A stretch of 64,000 nucleotides of DNA from Rhodobacterales bacterium (GCA_002748265.1 PDRY01000019.1:54675-118674), one strand, 5' to 3'. Counted from the first letter of the stretch, positions 9,314-21,538 are shown. Numbers and translations: made by a program. The notes: generated by a model from the letters alone, not told the origin.

Positions 9314-10495
9314 ATGATCGCTCGCTTTGACCAGATCCGCAAGTTCGCGGCTCGCCTGACCGCTCTGCTCGCCATGACCTGGCTGGCCGCCTGTGACGTG
9401 CCCACCATCGGCGGCGGAGGAGGAGGACCAGCCATCGACCCGACCAAGCCCGTGCAGGTCGCGCTTCTGGTGCCGGGCGGTTCTGGTCAGGCAACCGACA
9501 GCCTTTTGGCTCGCGACCTAGAGAATGCGGCCCGCCTTGCGTCGAAGGATCTGCAGGGCGCCAGCATTGACCTGCGTATCTACAACACCGCCGGCAACCC
9601 GCAGCAGGCCGCGACAGTGACCCGCCAGGCAATCGCAGACGGCGCCAAGATCATCCTTGGCCCGCTCTACTCCGAGGCCGCCGTGGCCTCGGGCGTGGCC
9701 GCCGCAAATGACCAGGTGAACGTTCTGTCCTTCTCGAACACGCCCACCATTGCAGGTGGTAACGTCTTTGTGATGGGCTCTCTGTTCCAGTCCTCGGCAG
9801 ACCGGCTGGTGCGCTATGCCCGCGCGCAGGGCGTGCAGCGCTACTACATCGCCCGCGCCAACGACCTTCAGGGCGAACTGGGCGCCGCCGCCGCCGCCCA
9901 GGCCGTGACCGCCGCCGGAGGTCAGGTTGTCGGCACCCATGCCTATCCGCTTTCGCAGCAAGACGTGATCCTGGCCAGCTCGACCATCGCGGATCAGGCC
10001 CGCGCCGCCGGAGCTCAGGCGATCATCCTGACCGCGAATGTCGGCCCCGAGCTGGCGATCCTGGGCACCAAGCTGCCCGAAGCGGGTATCGACACCGCCG
10101 CCACGCGGCTGATCGGGCTGACCCGCTGGAACTCCGTGCCGGAAATGCTGGACGTGCCGGGCCTTCAGGGCGGCTATTTCGCCCTGCCCGACACCGGCCG
10201 CAAAGCCGCGTTCGATCAGCGCTTCAAGGCCGCCTATGGTCAGGATCCGCACCCGCTCGCCGGACTGGCCTATGATGGTGTCGCAGCCATCGGCGCGCTC
10301 GCCGCAACCGGTGACCGGAACGCGCTGTCGCGCTCGTTCCTGACCCGGTCTTCCGGGTTTCAGGGCACCAACGGCATCTTCCGCTTCATGCCCAACGGCC
10401 TGAACCAGCGTGGGCTCGCCGTCGCCACCATCGAGAATGGTCGCACCCGCGTCCTGTCGCCCGCACCCAGCGCGTTCTCGAATGCGCTTTACTAA
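9314..10495 (+). CDS. LpoA-like penicillin-binding-protein activator (periplasmic-binding-protein-fold lipoprotein)
   Basis: 393 residues. The N-terminus is a lipoprotein signal peptide with lipobox LAAC and acylated Cys27, followed by a Gly-rich linker. The rest is a type I periplasmic-binding fold (QVALLVPGG, ILGPLYSEAAVASG, NVLSFSNTPTIAGG), as in the C-terminal domain of LpoA and leucine-type binding proteins. Placement opposite rsmI-yraN matches lpoA in enterobacteria, which supports a role in activating peptidoglycan synthases at the outer membrane; that role is inferred. Its 3' end overlaps glnD by 14 bases. Confidence 0.85.
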   Translation: MIARFDQIRKFAARLTALLAMTWLAACDVPTIGGGGGGPAIDPTKPVQVALLVPGGSGQATDSLLARDLENAARLASKDLQGASIDLRIYNTAGNPQQAATVTRQAIADGAKIILGPLYSEAAVASGVAAANDQVNVLSFSNTPTIAGGNVFVMGSLFQSSADRLVRYARAQGVQRYYIARANDLQGELGAAAAAQAVTAAGGQVVGTHAYPLSQQDVILASSTIADQARAAGAQAIILTANVGPELAILGTKLPEAGIDTAATRLIGLTRWNSVPEMLDVPGLQGGYFALPDTGRKAAFDQRFKAAYGQDPHPLAGLAYDGVAAIGALAATGDRNALSRSFLTRSSGFQGTNGIFRFMPNGLNQRGLAVATIENGRTRVLSPAPSAFSNALY

Positions 10496-13265
10496 CGACC
10501 CGACGGAAGAATTCTCCGACGGAGACGGTGGGCTGATCCTGCCAAGGGTCGAGATCTGCGATGTCGCAGGTCTCGACCAGCGTCTTGCGGCGGCTCTTCC
10601 GGATGACGCGACTTCGCCCACCACCCGCGCGGCGATCACGCCCATCCTGAAAGACGCGCTCAAGAGCGGGCGCGAGGCCATCAGCGCAGCCTTCGCCGCC
10701 AACCCCACGGACTCGCGCGCGACAAAGCGGGCAATCGCCTGGCTGACAGACCGGATCGTGACCGCCGCGCTGCGCATCGTCACCGATCACATGCACCCCA
10801 ACCCGACCCCGACGGAGGCAGAGAAGCTCTCCGTCCTGGCGGTTGGCGGCTACGGGCGGGCCGAAATGGCGCCGTTTTCGGATGTGGACCTCTTGTTCCT
10901 CACGCCGTGGAAAATCTCCCCTTGGGCGGAAAGCGTGATCGAAGACACGCTCTACATCCTGTGGGACCTTAAGCTGAAAGTCGGCCACGCGTCGCGCAGC
11001 ATCGACGACTGCCTCCGGCTCGCCCGCGAGGACATGACGATCCGCACCGCGATGCTGGAGCAGCGCTGCATCTACGGCGATATCGTGCTCGCCCGCGAGC
11101 TGACGGAGAAGCTGCGCAGCGAGGTATTCGCCGGAACCGACGCCGAGTTCATCGAAGGCAAACTGGCGGAACGCAGTGCCCGGCACATCAAACAGGGCGG
11201 CCAACGTTACATGGTCGAACCCAATGTGAAGGAAGGCAAAGGCGGGCTGCGCGATCTGCAATCGCTGTTCTGGATCGGCAAGTATCTGCACGACACCAAA
11301 CATGCCGCCGACCTGATCGGGGACATCTACACCGAAGACGAATTCCGCACCTTCATCCGCGCCGAGGATTTCCTGTGGTCGGTGCGCTGCCACCTGCACT
11401 ACGCCACCGGCCGTGCCAGTGATGTGCTGTCCTTCGACCTTCAGGTCGAGGTCGCCGCGCGCATGGGCTACACGGATGAAGGCGGGCGCCGCGCGGTCGA
11501 GCATTTCATGCAGGACTACTTCCGCCACGCCACCAAGGTGGGCGAGCTGACCCGCATCTTCCTTACTGCGCTCGAGGCGAACCACGTGAAGTCCGAGCCG
11601 CTTTTGCAACGGCTTTTGAAACGCCGCAGACGGGTCAAGCCGCCCTACAAGCTGGTTCAGAATCGTCTGACCGTGGCGGATCGCGACCTGTTCCTGTCGG
11701 ACCGGCTGAACCTGCTGCGCATCTTCGAAGAAGGCCTGCGGACCGGCACCCTGATCCATCCCGACGCCATGCGGCTGGTCAGCGCGAACCTGCACCTGAT
11801 CGACGACGATCTGCGTACGAACCCGGCGGCCAACAGGCTCTTCCTTGATCTTCTGCTGAAACACGGCAATCCCGAGCGCGCCCTGCGCCGGATGAACGAA
11901 CTGGGCGTGCTGGGCGCCTTCATCCCCGAGTTCGGGGAGATCGTCGCGATGATGCAATTCAACATGTATCATCACTACACCGTCGATGAGCACACGATTC
12001 AGTGCGTCTCGAACCTCAACCAAATCGAACAGCACGATCTGGACGAAGAACTGCCGCTCAGCAGTGCAATTCTGGAAGAGGGCGTGAACCGCCGGATTCT
12101 CTATGTGGCGCTGCTGCTCCACGACATCGGCAAGGGACGGGACGAAGATCACTCGGTGCTCGGCGCGCGGATCGTGCGGAAGCTGGCACCGCGGCTCGGG
12201 CTCAAACCCAAGGAAGCCGAGACCGCCGAATGGCTGGTGCGCTATCACCTTCTGATGTCCGACATCGCGCAAAAACGCGATCTGTCCGAGCCCCGCACCG
12301 TGCGCGATTTCGCCAAGGCCGTGCGCTCCGTCGAGCGTTTGAACCTGCTCACCGTGCTCACCGTTTGCGACATTCGCGGCGTGGGACCGGGGACGTGGAA
12401 CAACTGGAAGGCCATGCTGCTGCGCAACCTCCACGCCGCCACGAAAGACGCGCTTGAAAACGGGCTTGAGGCGCTCAACCGTGACACCCGCGCCAGCGAG
12501 GCCAAGCGCACCCTGCGTGAGACGCTGACCGACTGGCCCGCCAAAGAGATCCGTGCCGAAACGCAGCGCCATTACGAGCCCTACTGGACCGGCTTGCCCG
12601 GCTCGGTGCACCAGATGTTCGCCACGCTCCTGCGTGATCTGAGCAACGATGAAATCCGCATCGACCTGATGCCCGACGAAGACCGCGACGCCACCCGCGC
12701 CTGCTTCGCCGTGGCCGACCATCCCGGACTGTTTTCGCGGCTGACGGGCGCCGTGGCGCTTGTCGGCGCGCAGATCGTGGATGCGCGCACCTACACCACC
12801 CGCGACGGCTTCGCGACGGCGGTGTTCTGGCTTCAGGACGCCGAAGGCCACCCCTATGAGCAGTCCCGCCTGCCCCGGCTGCGGCAGATGATCGAAAAGA
12901 CCCTGAAAGGCGAAGTCGTCGCCCGCGATGCGCTTGTGTCGAAGGACAAGATCAAAAAACGCGAACGCGCCTTCCGGGTGCCGACGTCGATCACCTTCGA
13001 CAATGAAGGATCGGAACTCTACACGATCATCGAAGTGGACACCCGCGACCGCCCCGGCCTGCTCTACGATCTGACCCGGACGCTGGCGGTGAACCACGTC
13101 TACATCTCATCGGCGGTGATCGCGACCTATGGGGAACAGGTGGTGGACACGTTCTACGTCAAGGACATGTTTGGCCTTAAATTCCACGCGCTCGACAAGC
13201 AAAAGGCGCTTGAGACGAAGCTGCGCGAGGCGATCGTCACCGGGACCGAGCGCGCCCATGCCTGA
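10482..13265 (+). CDS. glnD: [Protein-PII] uridylyltransferase / uridylyl-removing enzyme GlnD
   Basis: 927 residues. Domains in order: nucleotidyltransferase with GGYGRAEMAPFSDVDLL near residue 122, a GlnD linker helical region, an HD domain with LLLHDIGKGRDEDHS near 545-560, and two C-terminal ACT domains starting near 744 and 851. The enzyme uridylylates PII when nitrogen is short and removes UMP when glutamine is high. ATG 10482 lies inside the end of the LpoA-like gene, so the two are translationally coupled; an upstream ATG at 10410 would overlap much more. The stop overlaps the next start by 8 bases. Confidence 0.96.
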   Translation: MRFTNDPTEEFSDGDGGLILPRVEICDVAGLDQRLAAALPDDATSPTTRAAITPILKDALKSGREAISAAFAANPTDSRATKRAIAWLTDRIVTAALRIVTDHMHPNPTPTEAEKLSVLAVGGYGRAEMAPFSDVDLLFLTPWKISPWAESVIEDTLYILWDLKLKVGHASRSIDDCLRLAREDMTIRTAMLEQRCIYGDIVLARELTEKLRSEVFAGTDAEFIEGKLAERSARHIKQGGQRYMVEPNVKEGKGGLRDLQSLFWIGKYLHDTKHAADLIGDIYTEDEFRTFIRAEDFLWSVRCHLHYATGRASDVLSFDLQVEVAARMGYTDEGGRRAVEHFMQDYFRHATKVGELTRIFLTALEANHVKSEPLLQRLLKRRRRVKPPYKLVQNRLTVADRDLFLSDRLNLLRIFEEGLRTGTLIHPDAMRLVSANLHLIDDDLRTNPAANRLFLDLLLKHGNPERALRRMNELGVLGAFIPEFGEIVAMMQFNMYHHYTVDEHTIQCVSNLNQIEQHDLDEELPLSSAILEEGVNRRILYVALLLHDIGKGRDEDHSVLGARIVRKLAPRLGLKPKEAETAEWLVRYHLLMSDIAQKRDLSEPRTVRDFAKAVRSVERLNLLTVLTVCDIRGVGPGTWNNWKAMLLRNLHAATKDALENGLEALNRDTRASEAKRTLRETLTDWPAKEIRAETQRHYEPYWTGLPGSVHQMFATLLRDLSNDEIRIDLMPDEDRDATRACFAVADHPGLFSRLTGAVALVGAQIVDARTYTTRDGFATAVFWLQDAEGHPYEQSRLPRLRQMIEKTLKGEVVARDALVSKDKIKKRERAFRVPTSITFDNEGSELYTIIEVDTRDRPGLLYDLTRTLAVNHVYISSAVIATYGEQVVDTFYVKDMFGLKFHALDKQKALETKLREAIVTGTERAHA

Positions 13266-13704
13266 CACGGCGCTCTGGGTGGAATGGACCCACCAGAGCG
13301 GCGGCGGATCCAGCACTGTCTTCCCGGACGGGTGCCGCGATCTGATTTTGACCGAAACGGGCAGTTTCACGACCGAACTGGACCTCACGCCGCGCCTGAC
13401 CACGCTGCGTAGCGGCGCGCGGCTGACCGGGTTCCGCTTGCGCCCCGGCGTGTCCCTCGCACCGTCGGACATCCGCCCGGACGGGTCGGATATCGGCGCC
13501 ATCCGACGTTTTCTCGAAACCCACGCCATTCGCGATCCGGCCACCGAAGACATCATCACTGCGCTTGGCGGAGGCGATGATGACCCCGCCACGCTTGGGC
13601 ACACTGATGCGGCGCGGCGTAGCCTGCAACGGTGCTTCCAGCGGCGCGGGCTTCCGCCGCCGCAGGTCTGGCGTGGCCTTGCGCGGGCCACATCGGGGAC
13701 ATAG
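13258..13704 (+). pseudogene. AraC-family regulator, C-terminally truncated
   Basis: The frame gives 148 residues. The N-terminal ~100 residues resemble the sensing domain of short AraC-type regulators (VFPDGCRDLIL, TGFRLRPGV), and residues ~115-143 enter the DNA-binding domain (RRSLQRCFQRRGLPPPQVWRGLARA). The frame then runs into sequence that is the reverse complement of a VOC-protein start and stops after four more residues. About 70 residues, including the second helix-turn-helix, are absent, so DNA binding is unlikely. The start ATGCC overlaps the glnD stop by 8 bases, which indicates former translational coupling. Confidence 0.7.
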
Positions 13705-13727
13705 AGGATCGTGTAGCGAAAGTTCAT
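13683..13727 (-). pseudogene. VOC (glyoxalase-like) family protein, 15-codon 5' remnant
   Basis: On the minus strand CAGGAG precedes an ATG at 13725-13727 that begins MNFRYTILYVPDVAR, the characteristic first strand of a VOC-fold protein. After that residue the frame reads into the antisense of the AraC-type gene and loses all similarity. A good ribosome site and start with nothing behind them suggest that an intact convergent gene was deleted from its 3' end. Confidence 0.6.
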
Positions 13728-13836
13728 GGCGCATCTCCTGTCGTTTGCACGGCAATCTTGCATCGCTCCGCCGAGCGGTCTTGAAGGATCGCGACAGCTC
13801 TAGACATTGCCCCCGCACGCGGCGCAGGTAGGCGGT

Positions 13837-15375
13837 ATGAAACCGATTTCTCTCCTGCGCGGGTTCTTCACCGTGGGTCTTTGGACGATGCTTAGCCGGG
13901 TGCTGGGCATGGCGCGCGAGGTCATCATCCTCGCCCTGATCGGCCCCGGCCCGGTGATGGATGCCTTTGTAGCAGCGTTCCGCCTGCCCAACATGTTCCG
14001 CCGGTTCTTCGCGGAAGGCGCGTTCAATGCGGCCTTCGTGCCGATGTTCTCCAAACGCTACGAATCCGGCGAGGATCCCGAAGGTTTCGCCCGCGAAGCC
14101 GCCTCCGGGCTGGCCTTCGTGCTGATGGTGCTGACCGCGCTCGCCCTGATCGGGATGCCGTTTCTGGTCTACGCCACGGCAGGCGGCTTTACCGGGGATG
14201 CGCGGTTCGATCTGACCACCGGCTATGGTCGGATCATGTTCCCCTACATCCTGTTCGTGTCGCTCGCCGCGCTGTTTTCGGGCGTTCTGAACGCCAGCGG
14301 CCATTTCGCCGCCGCCGCCGCCGCGCCGGTGATGCTGAACATCTTCGTGATCGCAGCCATGACGCTCGCCTGGGCCATCGGAGGCGAAGCGATCCTCTGG
14401 CTGGTCTGGACGGTGCCCTTTGCCGGGATCGCCCAGCTTGCCATCGTCTGGATCGCAACCGAGCGCAGCGGCATCCGCATCCGCCCCGTGCGGCCCCGCT
14501 GGTCGCCGCAGATGAAGGCGCTTGTCGTCGTGGCGATCCCGGCGGCTCTGTCCAACGGGGTGATGCAGATCAACCTTCTGGTGGGGCAGCAGGTCGCCTC
14601 CAACTTCGACAAGGCGGTCAGCTGGCTCTACGCCGCCGACCGTCTGTATCAGCTTCCGCTGGGCGTGGTCGGGATCGCCGTCGGCATCGTGCTTCTGCCC
14701 GATCTGTCGCGGCGGCTGGCCGCCAATGACAGCGACGGCGCGCGCCATGCCCTGTCGCGCGCGGCAGAGGTGTCGCTCGCGCTGACCATTCCGGCGGCTG
14801 TTGCGCTTGTCGTGATCCCGGCGCCTCTGGTCTCGGCACTTTATGAGCGCGGCTCGACCGGAGCGCAGGACACCGACGCCATCGCACTTGCCTGCCTGAT
14901 CTACGGGCTCGGCCTTCCTGCCTTCGTGCTGCAAAAAGTGCTTCAGCCGGTGTTCTACGCCCGCGAAGACACGCGCAGCCCGTTCCGCTACGCGCTTGTC
15001 GCCATGGCGGTGAACGCGGCGGTGGCCATCGGCCTGGCCCCTGTGATCGGCTGGATTGCGGCAGCCATCGCCACCACCACAGCAGGCTGGACCATGCTGT
15101 GGCTGCTCTTCTTCGGCGCCCGCAAACTGGGCGAAGACACCCGCCCCGATGCCCGTTTCTACGACAAGCTCTGGCGGATCGTCCTGGCCTCGCTTGCCAT
15201 GGGCGCCGTGCTGTGGGGGATCGTCGCGCTGTTTGGCAGCGCCATCACCTTGCCGGGCTGGCGCTACCTCTATGTGCTGGGGCTGATCGTGGCGGGCATG
15301 GTCAGTTACTTCGGCATCGCTGCCAAGATCGGAGCCCTATCCCTGCGTGACATCAAAGGGTCGATGCGGCGCTAG
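13837..15375 (+). CDS. murJ: Lipid II flippase MurJ (MviN)
   Basis: 512 residues with about 14 hydrophobic segments, the length and profile of MurJ, which moves lipid II across the inner membrane for peptidoglycan synthesis. The N-terminal block [17 protein letters not shown] and the segment [20 protein letters not shown] are family signatures. I use ATG 13837 (MKPISLLRG) because the upstream ten codons carry no similarity and AGGCGG lies just before it. Its TAG stop overlaps the stop of folD on the other strand. Confidence 0.95.
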   Translation: MKPISLLRGFFTVGLWTMLSRVLGMAREVIILALIGPGPVMDAFVAAFRLPNMFRRFFAEGAFNAAFVPMFSKRYESGEDPEGFAREAASGLAFVLMVLTALALIGMPFLVYATAGGFTGDARFDLTTGYGRIMFPYILFVSLAALFSGVLNASGHFAAAAAAPVMLNIFVIAAMTLAWAIGGEAILWLVWTVPFAGIAQLAIVWIATERSGIRIRPVRPRWSPQMKALVVVAIPAALSNGVMQINLLVGQQVASNFDKAVSWLYAADRLYQLPLGVVGIAVGIVLLPDLSRRLAANDSDGARHALSRAAEVSLALTIPAAVALVVIPAPLVSALYERGSTGAQDTDAIALACLIYGLGLPAFVLQKVLQPVFYAREDTRSPFRYALVAMAVNAAVAIGLAPVIGWIAAAIATTTAGWTMLWLLFFGARKLGEDTRPDARFYDKLWRIVLASLAMGAVLWGIVALFGSAITLPGWRYLYVLGLIVAGMVSYFGIAAKIGALSLRDIKGSMRR

Positions 15376-16274
15376 GCGGTCAGCCCGTCCGGCTCCGCCA
15401 ACCCATTGGCGCGGCAACAGGCGGTGACGGTGTTGGCCAGAAGGCAGGCAATCGTCATCGGCCCCACGCCTCCCGGAACCGGCGTGATGGCCCCTGCGTT
15501 CTCCACGGCCGTGGCAAAATCCACATCGCCTACCAGACGGGTCTTGCCCGCCCCCTTTTCGGGCGCGTCGATCCGGTTGATGCCCACGTCGATCACGCAG
15601 GCCCCCGGCTTGATCCAGTCGCCCGGCACCATCTCGGCCCGGCCCACGGCGGCGACAACGATATCGGCGCGGCGCACGACCTCGGGGAGGTCTTTCGTCC
15701 GGCTGTGCGCAATGGTCACCGTGCAGCTATCGCCCAGCAGAAGCTGCGCCATCGGCTTGCCCACGATGTTGGAGCGCCCGATCACCACGGCATCCTTGCC
15801 CGACAGGCTCCCCAGCTCCTCGCGGAGCATCATCAGGCAGCCCAGAGGCGTGCAGGGCACCATCGCCTTCTGCCCGGTCCCGAGCAGCCCGACATTAGAG
15901 ATATGGAACCCATCCACATCCTTCGCCGGATCAATGCTGTTGATGACCAGATCGCTGTCCAGATGCCCCGGCAAAGGCAACTGCACCAAAATGCCATGCA
16001 CCGCCGGATCGGCGTTCAGCCGCTCGATCAGCGCCAGCAGCTCTTCCTCGGACGTGTCCTCAGACAGCTTGTGCTCATAGGAGTTCATCCCGACCTCGAC
16101 GGTCTGCTTCCCCTTGGAGCGCACATAGACCTCTGATGCCGGATCGTCGCCCACCAGCACAACGGCCAGACCGGGGGTGATGCCGTGCTCTTCCTTCAGC
16201 CGGGCGACATGACCAGCCACCTTCTCCCGAATGCCCGCTGCAAAAGCGCGCCCGTCGATGATATTGGCTGCCAT
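15372..16274 (-). CDS. folD: Bifunctional methylene-THF dehydrogenase / methenyl-THF cyclohydrolase
   Basis: 300 residues. Family motifs are VGDDPAS and YVRSKGK near the N-terminus (substrate Lys), [15 protein letters not shown] for NADP binding, and [11 protein letters not shown] near the C-terminus. The enzyme interconverts methylene-, methenyl- and formyl-THF in one-carbon metabolism. ATG 16274 is chosen since AAGGAG lies 6 bases upstream; an ATG at 16310 lacks such a site. fhs lies upstream on the same strand, so the pair can run the whole formate-to-methylene-THF route. Confidence 0.96.
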   Translation of the reverse strand: MAANIIDGRAFAAGIREKVAGHVARLKEEHGITPGLAVVLVGDDPASEVYVRSKGKQTVEVGMNSYEHKLSEDTSEEELLALIERLNADPAVHGILVQLPLPGHLDSDLVINSIDPAKDVDGFHISNVGLLGTGQKAMVPCTPLGCLMMLREELGSLSGKDAVVIGRSNIVGKPMAQLLLGDSCTVTIAHSRTKDLPEVVRRADIVVAAVGRAEMVPGDWIKPGACVIDVGINRIDAPEKGAGKTRLVGDVDFATAVENAGAITPVPGGVGPMTIACLLANTVTACCRANGLAEPDGLTA

Positions 16275-16307
16275 GTCATGCTCCTTCGCCGTGGCAGGGT
16301 CGCACCC

Positions 16308-16382
16308 CACCTTCTTGTTTGTTCAAATACCTCCGCCGGAGGCTGGCCGGAAGGGGGCTCAACGCCCCCGCCCGGCCAATCC
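16308..16382. repeat. Dispersed hairpin repeat, copy A (fhs-folD gap)
   Basis: This gap between fhs and folD carries CTTGTTTGTTCAAATACCTCC followed by two GC-rich inverted repeats, one of them GGGGGCTCAACGCCCCC. Read on the minus strand it is hairpin, then AGGTATTTGAACAAACAAG. The same core appears at 29619, 45326 and 48736, so it is treated as one copy of a REP-like intergenic element, which may also act as a terminator. Confidence 0.6.
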
Positions 16383-16385
16383 CGC

Positions 16386-18062
16386 TCAGAACAGCCCTTC
16401 GATGTCGCCATCCGCGTTCAGCTTGATGGCTTCGGCAGAGGGCACGCGGGGCAGACCCGGCATGGTCATGATCTCACCGCAGATCACCACGATGAACCCC
16501 GCGCCCGCCGAAAGCCGCACTTCCCGCACCGGGACGGAATGGCCCGTGGGCGCGCCGCGCAGGTTCGGATCGGTAGAGAAGCTGTACTGCGTCTTGGCCA
16601 TGCAGATCGGCAGGTTGCCATAGCCGGCGGCCTCCCAGTCGCGCAGTTGGTCGCGGATCTTCTTGTCGGCCAGCACCTCATCGGCGCGATAGATGCGCTT
16701 GGCGATGGTTTCGACCTTCTCGAACAGCGGCATGTCGTCGGGATAGAGCGGTGCGAAATGGCCCCAGCCGCCATCCGCGATCTCTGCCACGCGGGTGGCC
16801 AGCTCCTTGGTGCCCTCGGATCCCTTCTCCCAGTGCTGGCACAGGATCGCTTCGGACCCGTGGCCCTCGGCATAGGCCTTGATCGCATCCACTTCGGCCT
16901 GGGTGTCCGAGACAAAGTGGTTGATCGCCACGACAACCGGCACGCCAAAGGATTTGACGTTCTCAATGTGGCGCCCAAGGTTCGGGCAGCCCTTGATGAC
17001 GGCTTCGACATTCTCGTCGCCCAGATCGCCCTTGGCCACGCCGCCGTTCATCTTCATGGCGCGCACGGTGGCGACGATCACCACACAGGAGGGCGCCAGA
17101 CCCGCCTTGCGGCACTTGATGTTCATGAACTTCTCGGCACCCAAATCGGCGCCAAAGCCCGCTTCGGTCACCACGTAATCGGCACATTTCAGCGCCGTGG
17201 TGGTGGCGATCACCGAATTGCAGCCATGGGCGATGTTGGCGAAGGGGCCGCCATGGACGAAGGCCGGGTTGTTCTCAAGCGTCTGCACCAGGTTCGGCTT
17301 CATCGCGTCCTTGAGCAGCACGGTCATGGCGCCGTCGGCCTTGATGTCGCGGCAATAGATCGGGCTCTTATCCCGGCGATAGGCGACAATGATGTCACCC
17401 AGACGGTGCTCCAGATCCTCCAGATCGGTGGCCAGGCACAAGATCGCCATGACTTCCGACGCGACGGTGATGTCAAAACCGGTCTGACGCGGGAAGCCGT
17501 TCGCCACGCCGCCCAGCGATGTCACGATATCCCGCAGCGCGCGGTCGTTCATGTCAACGACGCGGCGCCAGGTCACGCGGCGCTCGTCGATGCCCAGCTC
17601 GTTGCCCCAGTAGATGTGGTTGTCGATCATCGCAGAGAGCAGATTGTGCGCGCTCGTGATCGCGTGGAAATCACCGGTGAAATGGAGGTTCATGTCCTCC
17701 ATCGGCACGACCTGAGCATAGCCGCCGCCCGCGGCGCCGCCTTTCATGCCGAAGCACGGACCAAGGCTGGCCTCGCGGATGCAGATCGCTGCCTTTTTGC
17801 CGATGGCGTTGAGCCCGTCGCCAAGGCCCACAGTGGTCGTTGTCTTGCCCTCGCCCGCCGGGGTCGGGTTGATCGCCGTGACAAGGATCAGCTTGCCGTT
17901 CTCATTGCCCTGAACGCTGTCGATGAACTCCTGACTGATCTTGGCCTTGTCATGGCCAAAGGGCAGCAGGTCATCCGCGCTCATGCCCAGCTTGTCACCA
18001 ACCTCGGTGATCGGACGCTTCTGCGCGGCGCGGGCGATTTCGATATCGGTCTTGTATCCCAT
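16386..18062 (-). CDS. fhs: Formate-tetrahydrofolate ligase
   Basis: 558 residues, the typical length. The P-loop-like segment [16 protein letters not shown] lies near residue 70, followed by [23 protein letters not shown], both diagnostic. The enzyme makes 10-formyl-THF from formate, ATP and THF. It lies 111 bases upstream of folD, with a repeat element between them, and downstream of a 10-bp inverted repeat at 18117-18151. In this group the pair serves formate assimilation or oxidation of methyl groups, and the glycine cleavage genes at 45.8-50.3 kb feed the same pool. Confidence 0.97.
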   Translation of the reverse strand: MGYKTDIEIARAAQKRPITEVGDKLGMSADDLLPFGHDKAKISQEFIDSVQGNENGKLILVTAINPTPAGEGKTTTTVGLGDGLNAIGKKAAICIREASLGPCFGMKGGAAGGGYAQVVPMEDMNLHFTGDFHAITSAHNLLSAMIDNHIYWGNELGIDERRVTWRRVVDMNDRALRDIVTSLGGVANGFPRQTGFDITVASEVMAILCLATDLEDLEHRLGDIIVAYRRDKSPIYCRDIKADGAMTVLLKDAMKPNLVQTLENNPAFVHGGPFANIAHGCNSVIATTTALKCADYVVTEAGFGADLGAEKFMNIKCRKAGLAPSCVVIVATVRAMKMNGGVAKGDLGDENVEAVIKGCPNLGRHIENVKSFGVPVVVAINHFVSDTQAEVDAIKAYAEGHGSEAILCQHWEKGSEGTKELATRVAEIADGGWGHFAPLYPDDMPLFEKVETIAKRIYRADEVLADKKIRDQLRDWEAAGYGNLPICMAKTQYSFSTDPNLRGAPTGHSVPVREVRLSAGAGFIVVICGEIMTMPGLPRVPSAEAIKLNADGDIEGLF

Positions 18063-18116
18063 GTCCTGTTCCTTTGGCGCTTGGGTCAGTCTGGCATGCA
18101 GCTAAGCACAGCCATA

Positions 18117-18151
18117 GGGCGTGACACGGCGATTTGCGACATGTCACGCCC
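18117..18151. promoter_or_regulatory. 10-bp inverted repeat upstream of fhs
   Basis: GGGCGTGACA (18117-18126) and TGTCACGCCC (18142-18151) are exact reverse complements separated by 15 bases. The repeat lies 55 bases before the fhs start and 22 bases after the stop of the PPC-like gene. There is no T-run, so it is more likely an operator or RNA structure than a classic terminator. Confidence 0.5.
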
Positions 18152-18172
18152 ATGTTCCGGCGCGGGTAGCCC

Positions 18173-19378
18173 TTAGCGGACGCGGACGTATTGATCGATG
18201 ATGATCCGGGTCATCTCGGACGCCGCGTTCACAGAGGACAGGCCCAGCAGGTAGCGGCCCGGCGCCAGGCTCTCCACCACGCGGGAGGAGTAGTCGCCAT
18301 CACCACGGTCATCGTTGCGGGCGATCTCTCGGCCAGCATCGTCGAACAGGGCGATCTGCGGGTCGCTGCCATCAAGCGCAAGCGCATCGATCATGGCCAG
18401 CGAAGACTGTTCGACCTCAAAGGCGACCCAGCCATAGGCTTCTTCGATGGTCATCTCATAGGCAATGCGACCGGCCAGGGTGCCCAGCTCCGCCACCGGA
18501 ATGTCGGACCCGGCCATCGGGCTGATCTGGCCGCTCTCGATGCGGGCACGTTCGATCTCTGCCCGATCAAGCGTGCGGATGGACACGTCAACCGAACTGC
18601 CGTCTTCCTCATAGGTGCTCACCACCACGCAGTAGCGGCCCGGCTCCAGCGGCGACAGGCGGTCGATGCGGGCGTTCAGACCGGTGTGGTCGTCGTTCTG
18701 CTCCAGCGTCTCACCGGCCTCGTTCTGAAGGTTCAGCAGCGGGTCATTGTTGTTGCCCTCTGCCTCGATGGTCAGCATCTGCGGCTCCGCGAGATCGAAC
18801 CACACCGCCACGTCGCTGCTGACGGGGATGGAGCTGTTCCAGCCAGGCGCCAGGCTCGCTTCCATCTGGTTCGAGATCTGCGCGCAGGTCTCGCCACTGG
18901 CCAGGGGCGCTTCGGACGCGGCGACGGTCAGCGCCTCCTGATCGGCGCGGGCCAGGCGGATTTCGACGGGCAGCAGCCCGCTGTCGACGTTGCCAACGGC
19001 AAAGCAGTAGTTCCCGGGCGCAAGATCGACTTCGCCGCGCACCGCCAGATCGGCGGCGCCATCGTCGTCGGTGGCGATCTCATTGCCAGCCTCGTCATAG
19101 AGCCAGCCAATCGGATCGCCCGCGAAGGTGCCCTTGGCCTCGAACCGCACGGTGGTGGGGGCGCTCAGGGTGAAGTTGGTGACGGCGCGGGCATCGACCG
19201 GCACGAAGGTCGACATATCGAACGGCTCGGCGGCCGTCGCCACGTCCGACCCTTCGGCAGAGCCGCCAGCCCAGCGGCCGGTGGGCTGACCCGCACAGAG
19301 CGCGTCCTGCGCAGAAGCGGCGCCTGCGCCGATAAGTCCAAGACCCGCGAGGGCCGCCATGCGGAATGCTCTGTTCAT
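18173..19378 (-). CDS. Secreted protein with three PPC-like beta domains
   Basis: 401 residues. It starts with a Sec signal peptide (MNRAFRMAALAGLGLIGAG, cleavage near ASAQ-D). Three similar beta-rich units of ~110-120 residues follow, each ending with a Asp-rich turn and an LxPGxY motif (LAPGNYCF, LEPGRYCV, LAPGRYLL), the signature of bacterial pre-peptidase C-terminal (PPC) domains. No catalytic domain is present, so it is probably a periplasmic or released binding protein. The Cys residues near each unit could form disulfides. It is read away from ftsH after a clear terminator and ends 110 bases before fhs. Confidence 0.75.
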   Translation of the reverse strand: MNRAFRMAALAGLGLIGAGAASAQDALCAGQPTGRWAGGSAEGSDVATAAEPFDMSTFVPVDARAVTNFTLSAPTTVRFEAKGTFAGDPIGWLYDEAGNEIATDDDGAADLAVRGEVDLAPGNYCFAVGNVDSGLLPVEIRLARADQEALTVAASEAPLASGETCAQISNQMEASLAPGWNSSIPVSSDVAVWFDLAEPQMLTIEAEGNNNDPLLNLQNEAGETLEQNDDHTGLNARIDRLSPLEPGRYCVVVSTYEEDGSSVDVSIRTLDRAEIERARIESGQISPMAGSDIPVAELGTLAGRIAYEMTIEEAYGWVAFEVEQSSLAMIDALALDGSDPQIALFDDAGREIARNDDRGDGDYSSRVVESLAPGRYLLGLSSVNAASEMTRIIIDQYVRVR

Positions 19379-19501
19379 CTCGAAATCTCCTGTGCATGTG
19401 GCGACGACAAAGGCCGCTCCGATCTTAGGATCGCGCAGCGCCGTGACGTTACGGTGTCAATCTTTATGGTTCGCGGCGCAGTGTCCACACCCCGCGCAAA
19501 G

Positions 19502-19538
19502 AGAAAGGCCCGAAGCGTATCCGCTCCGGGCCTTTTCT
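19502..19538 (-). terminator. Rho-independent terminator after ftsH
   Basis: Read on the minus strand, GGCCCGGAGCG and CGCTTCGGGCC form a GC-rich stem closed by a four-base loop and followed by TTTCT. It lies 11 bases after the ftsH stop, at the end of the tol-ftsH run. The flanking A and T runs also allow it to work in the other direction. Confidence 0.8.
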
Positions 19539-19548
19539 GCTCTTTTGA

Positions 19549-21465
<1,917 letters not shown>

Positions 21466-21538
21466 GTCAGGCTCCTTATGCATATGCGGAAGGTGCAGCG
21501 CACCGTTTGAGCAGAAGATAAGGATCGTGGCGCCAGCT

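Noticed and set aside
10386-13097. A 903-codon open frame on the minus strand opposite glnD
   Set aside because: It is the antisense shadow of a well-supported gene in high-GC DNA: it has no ribosome site and no recognisable motifs.
16185-18176. A 663-codon open frame opposite fhs and folD
   Set aside because: Antisense shadow; both genes on the other strand are complete and well motif-supported.
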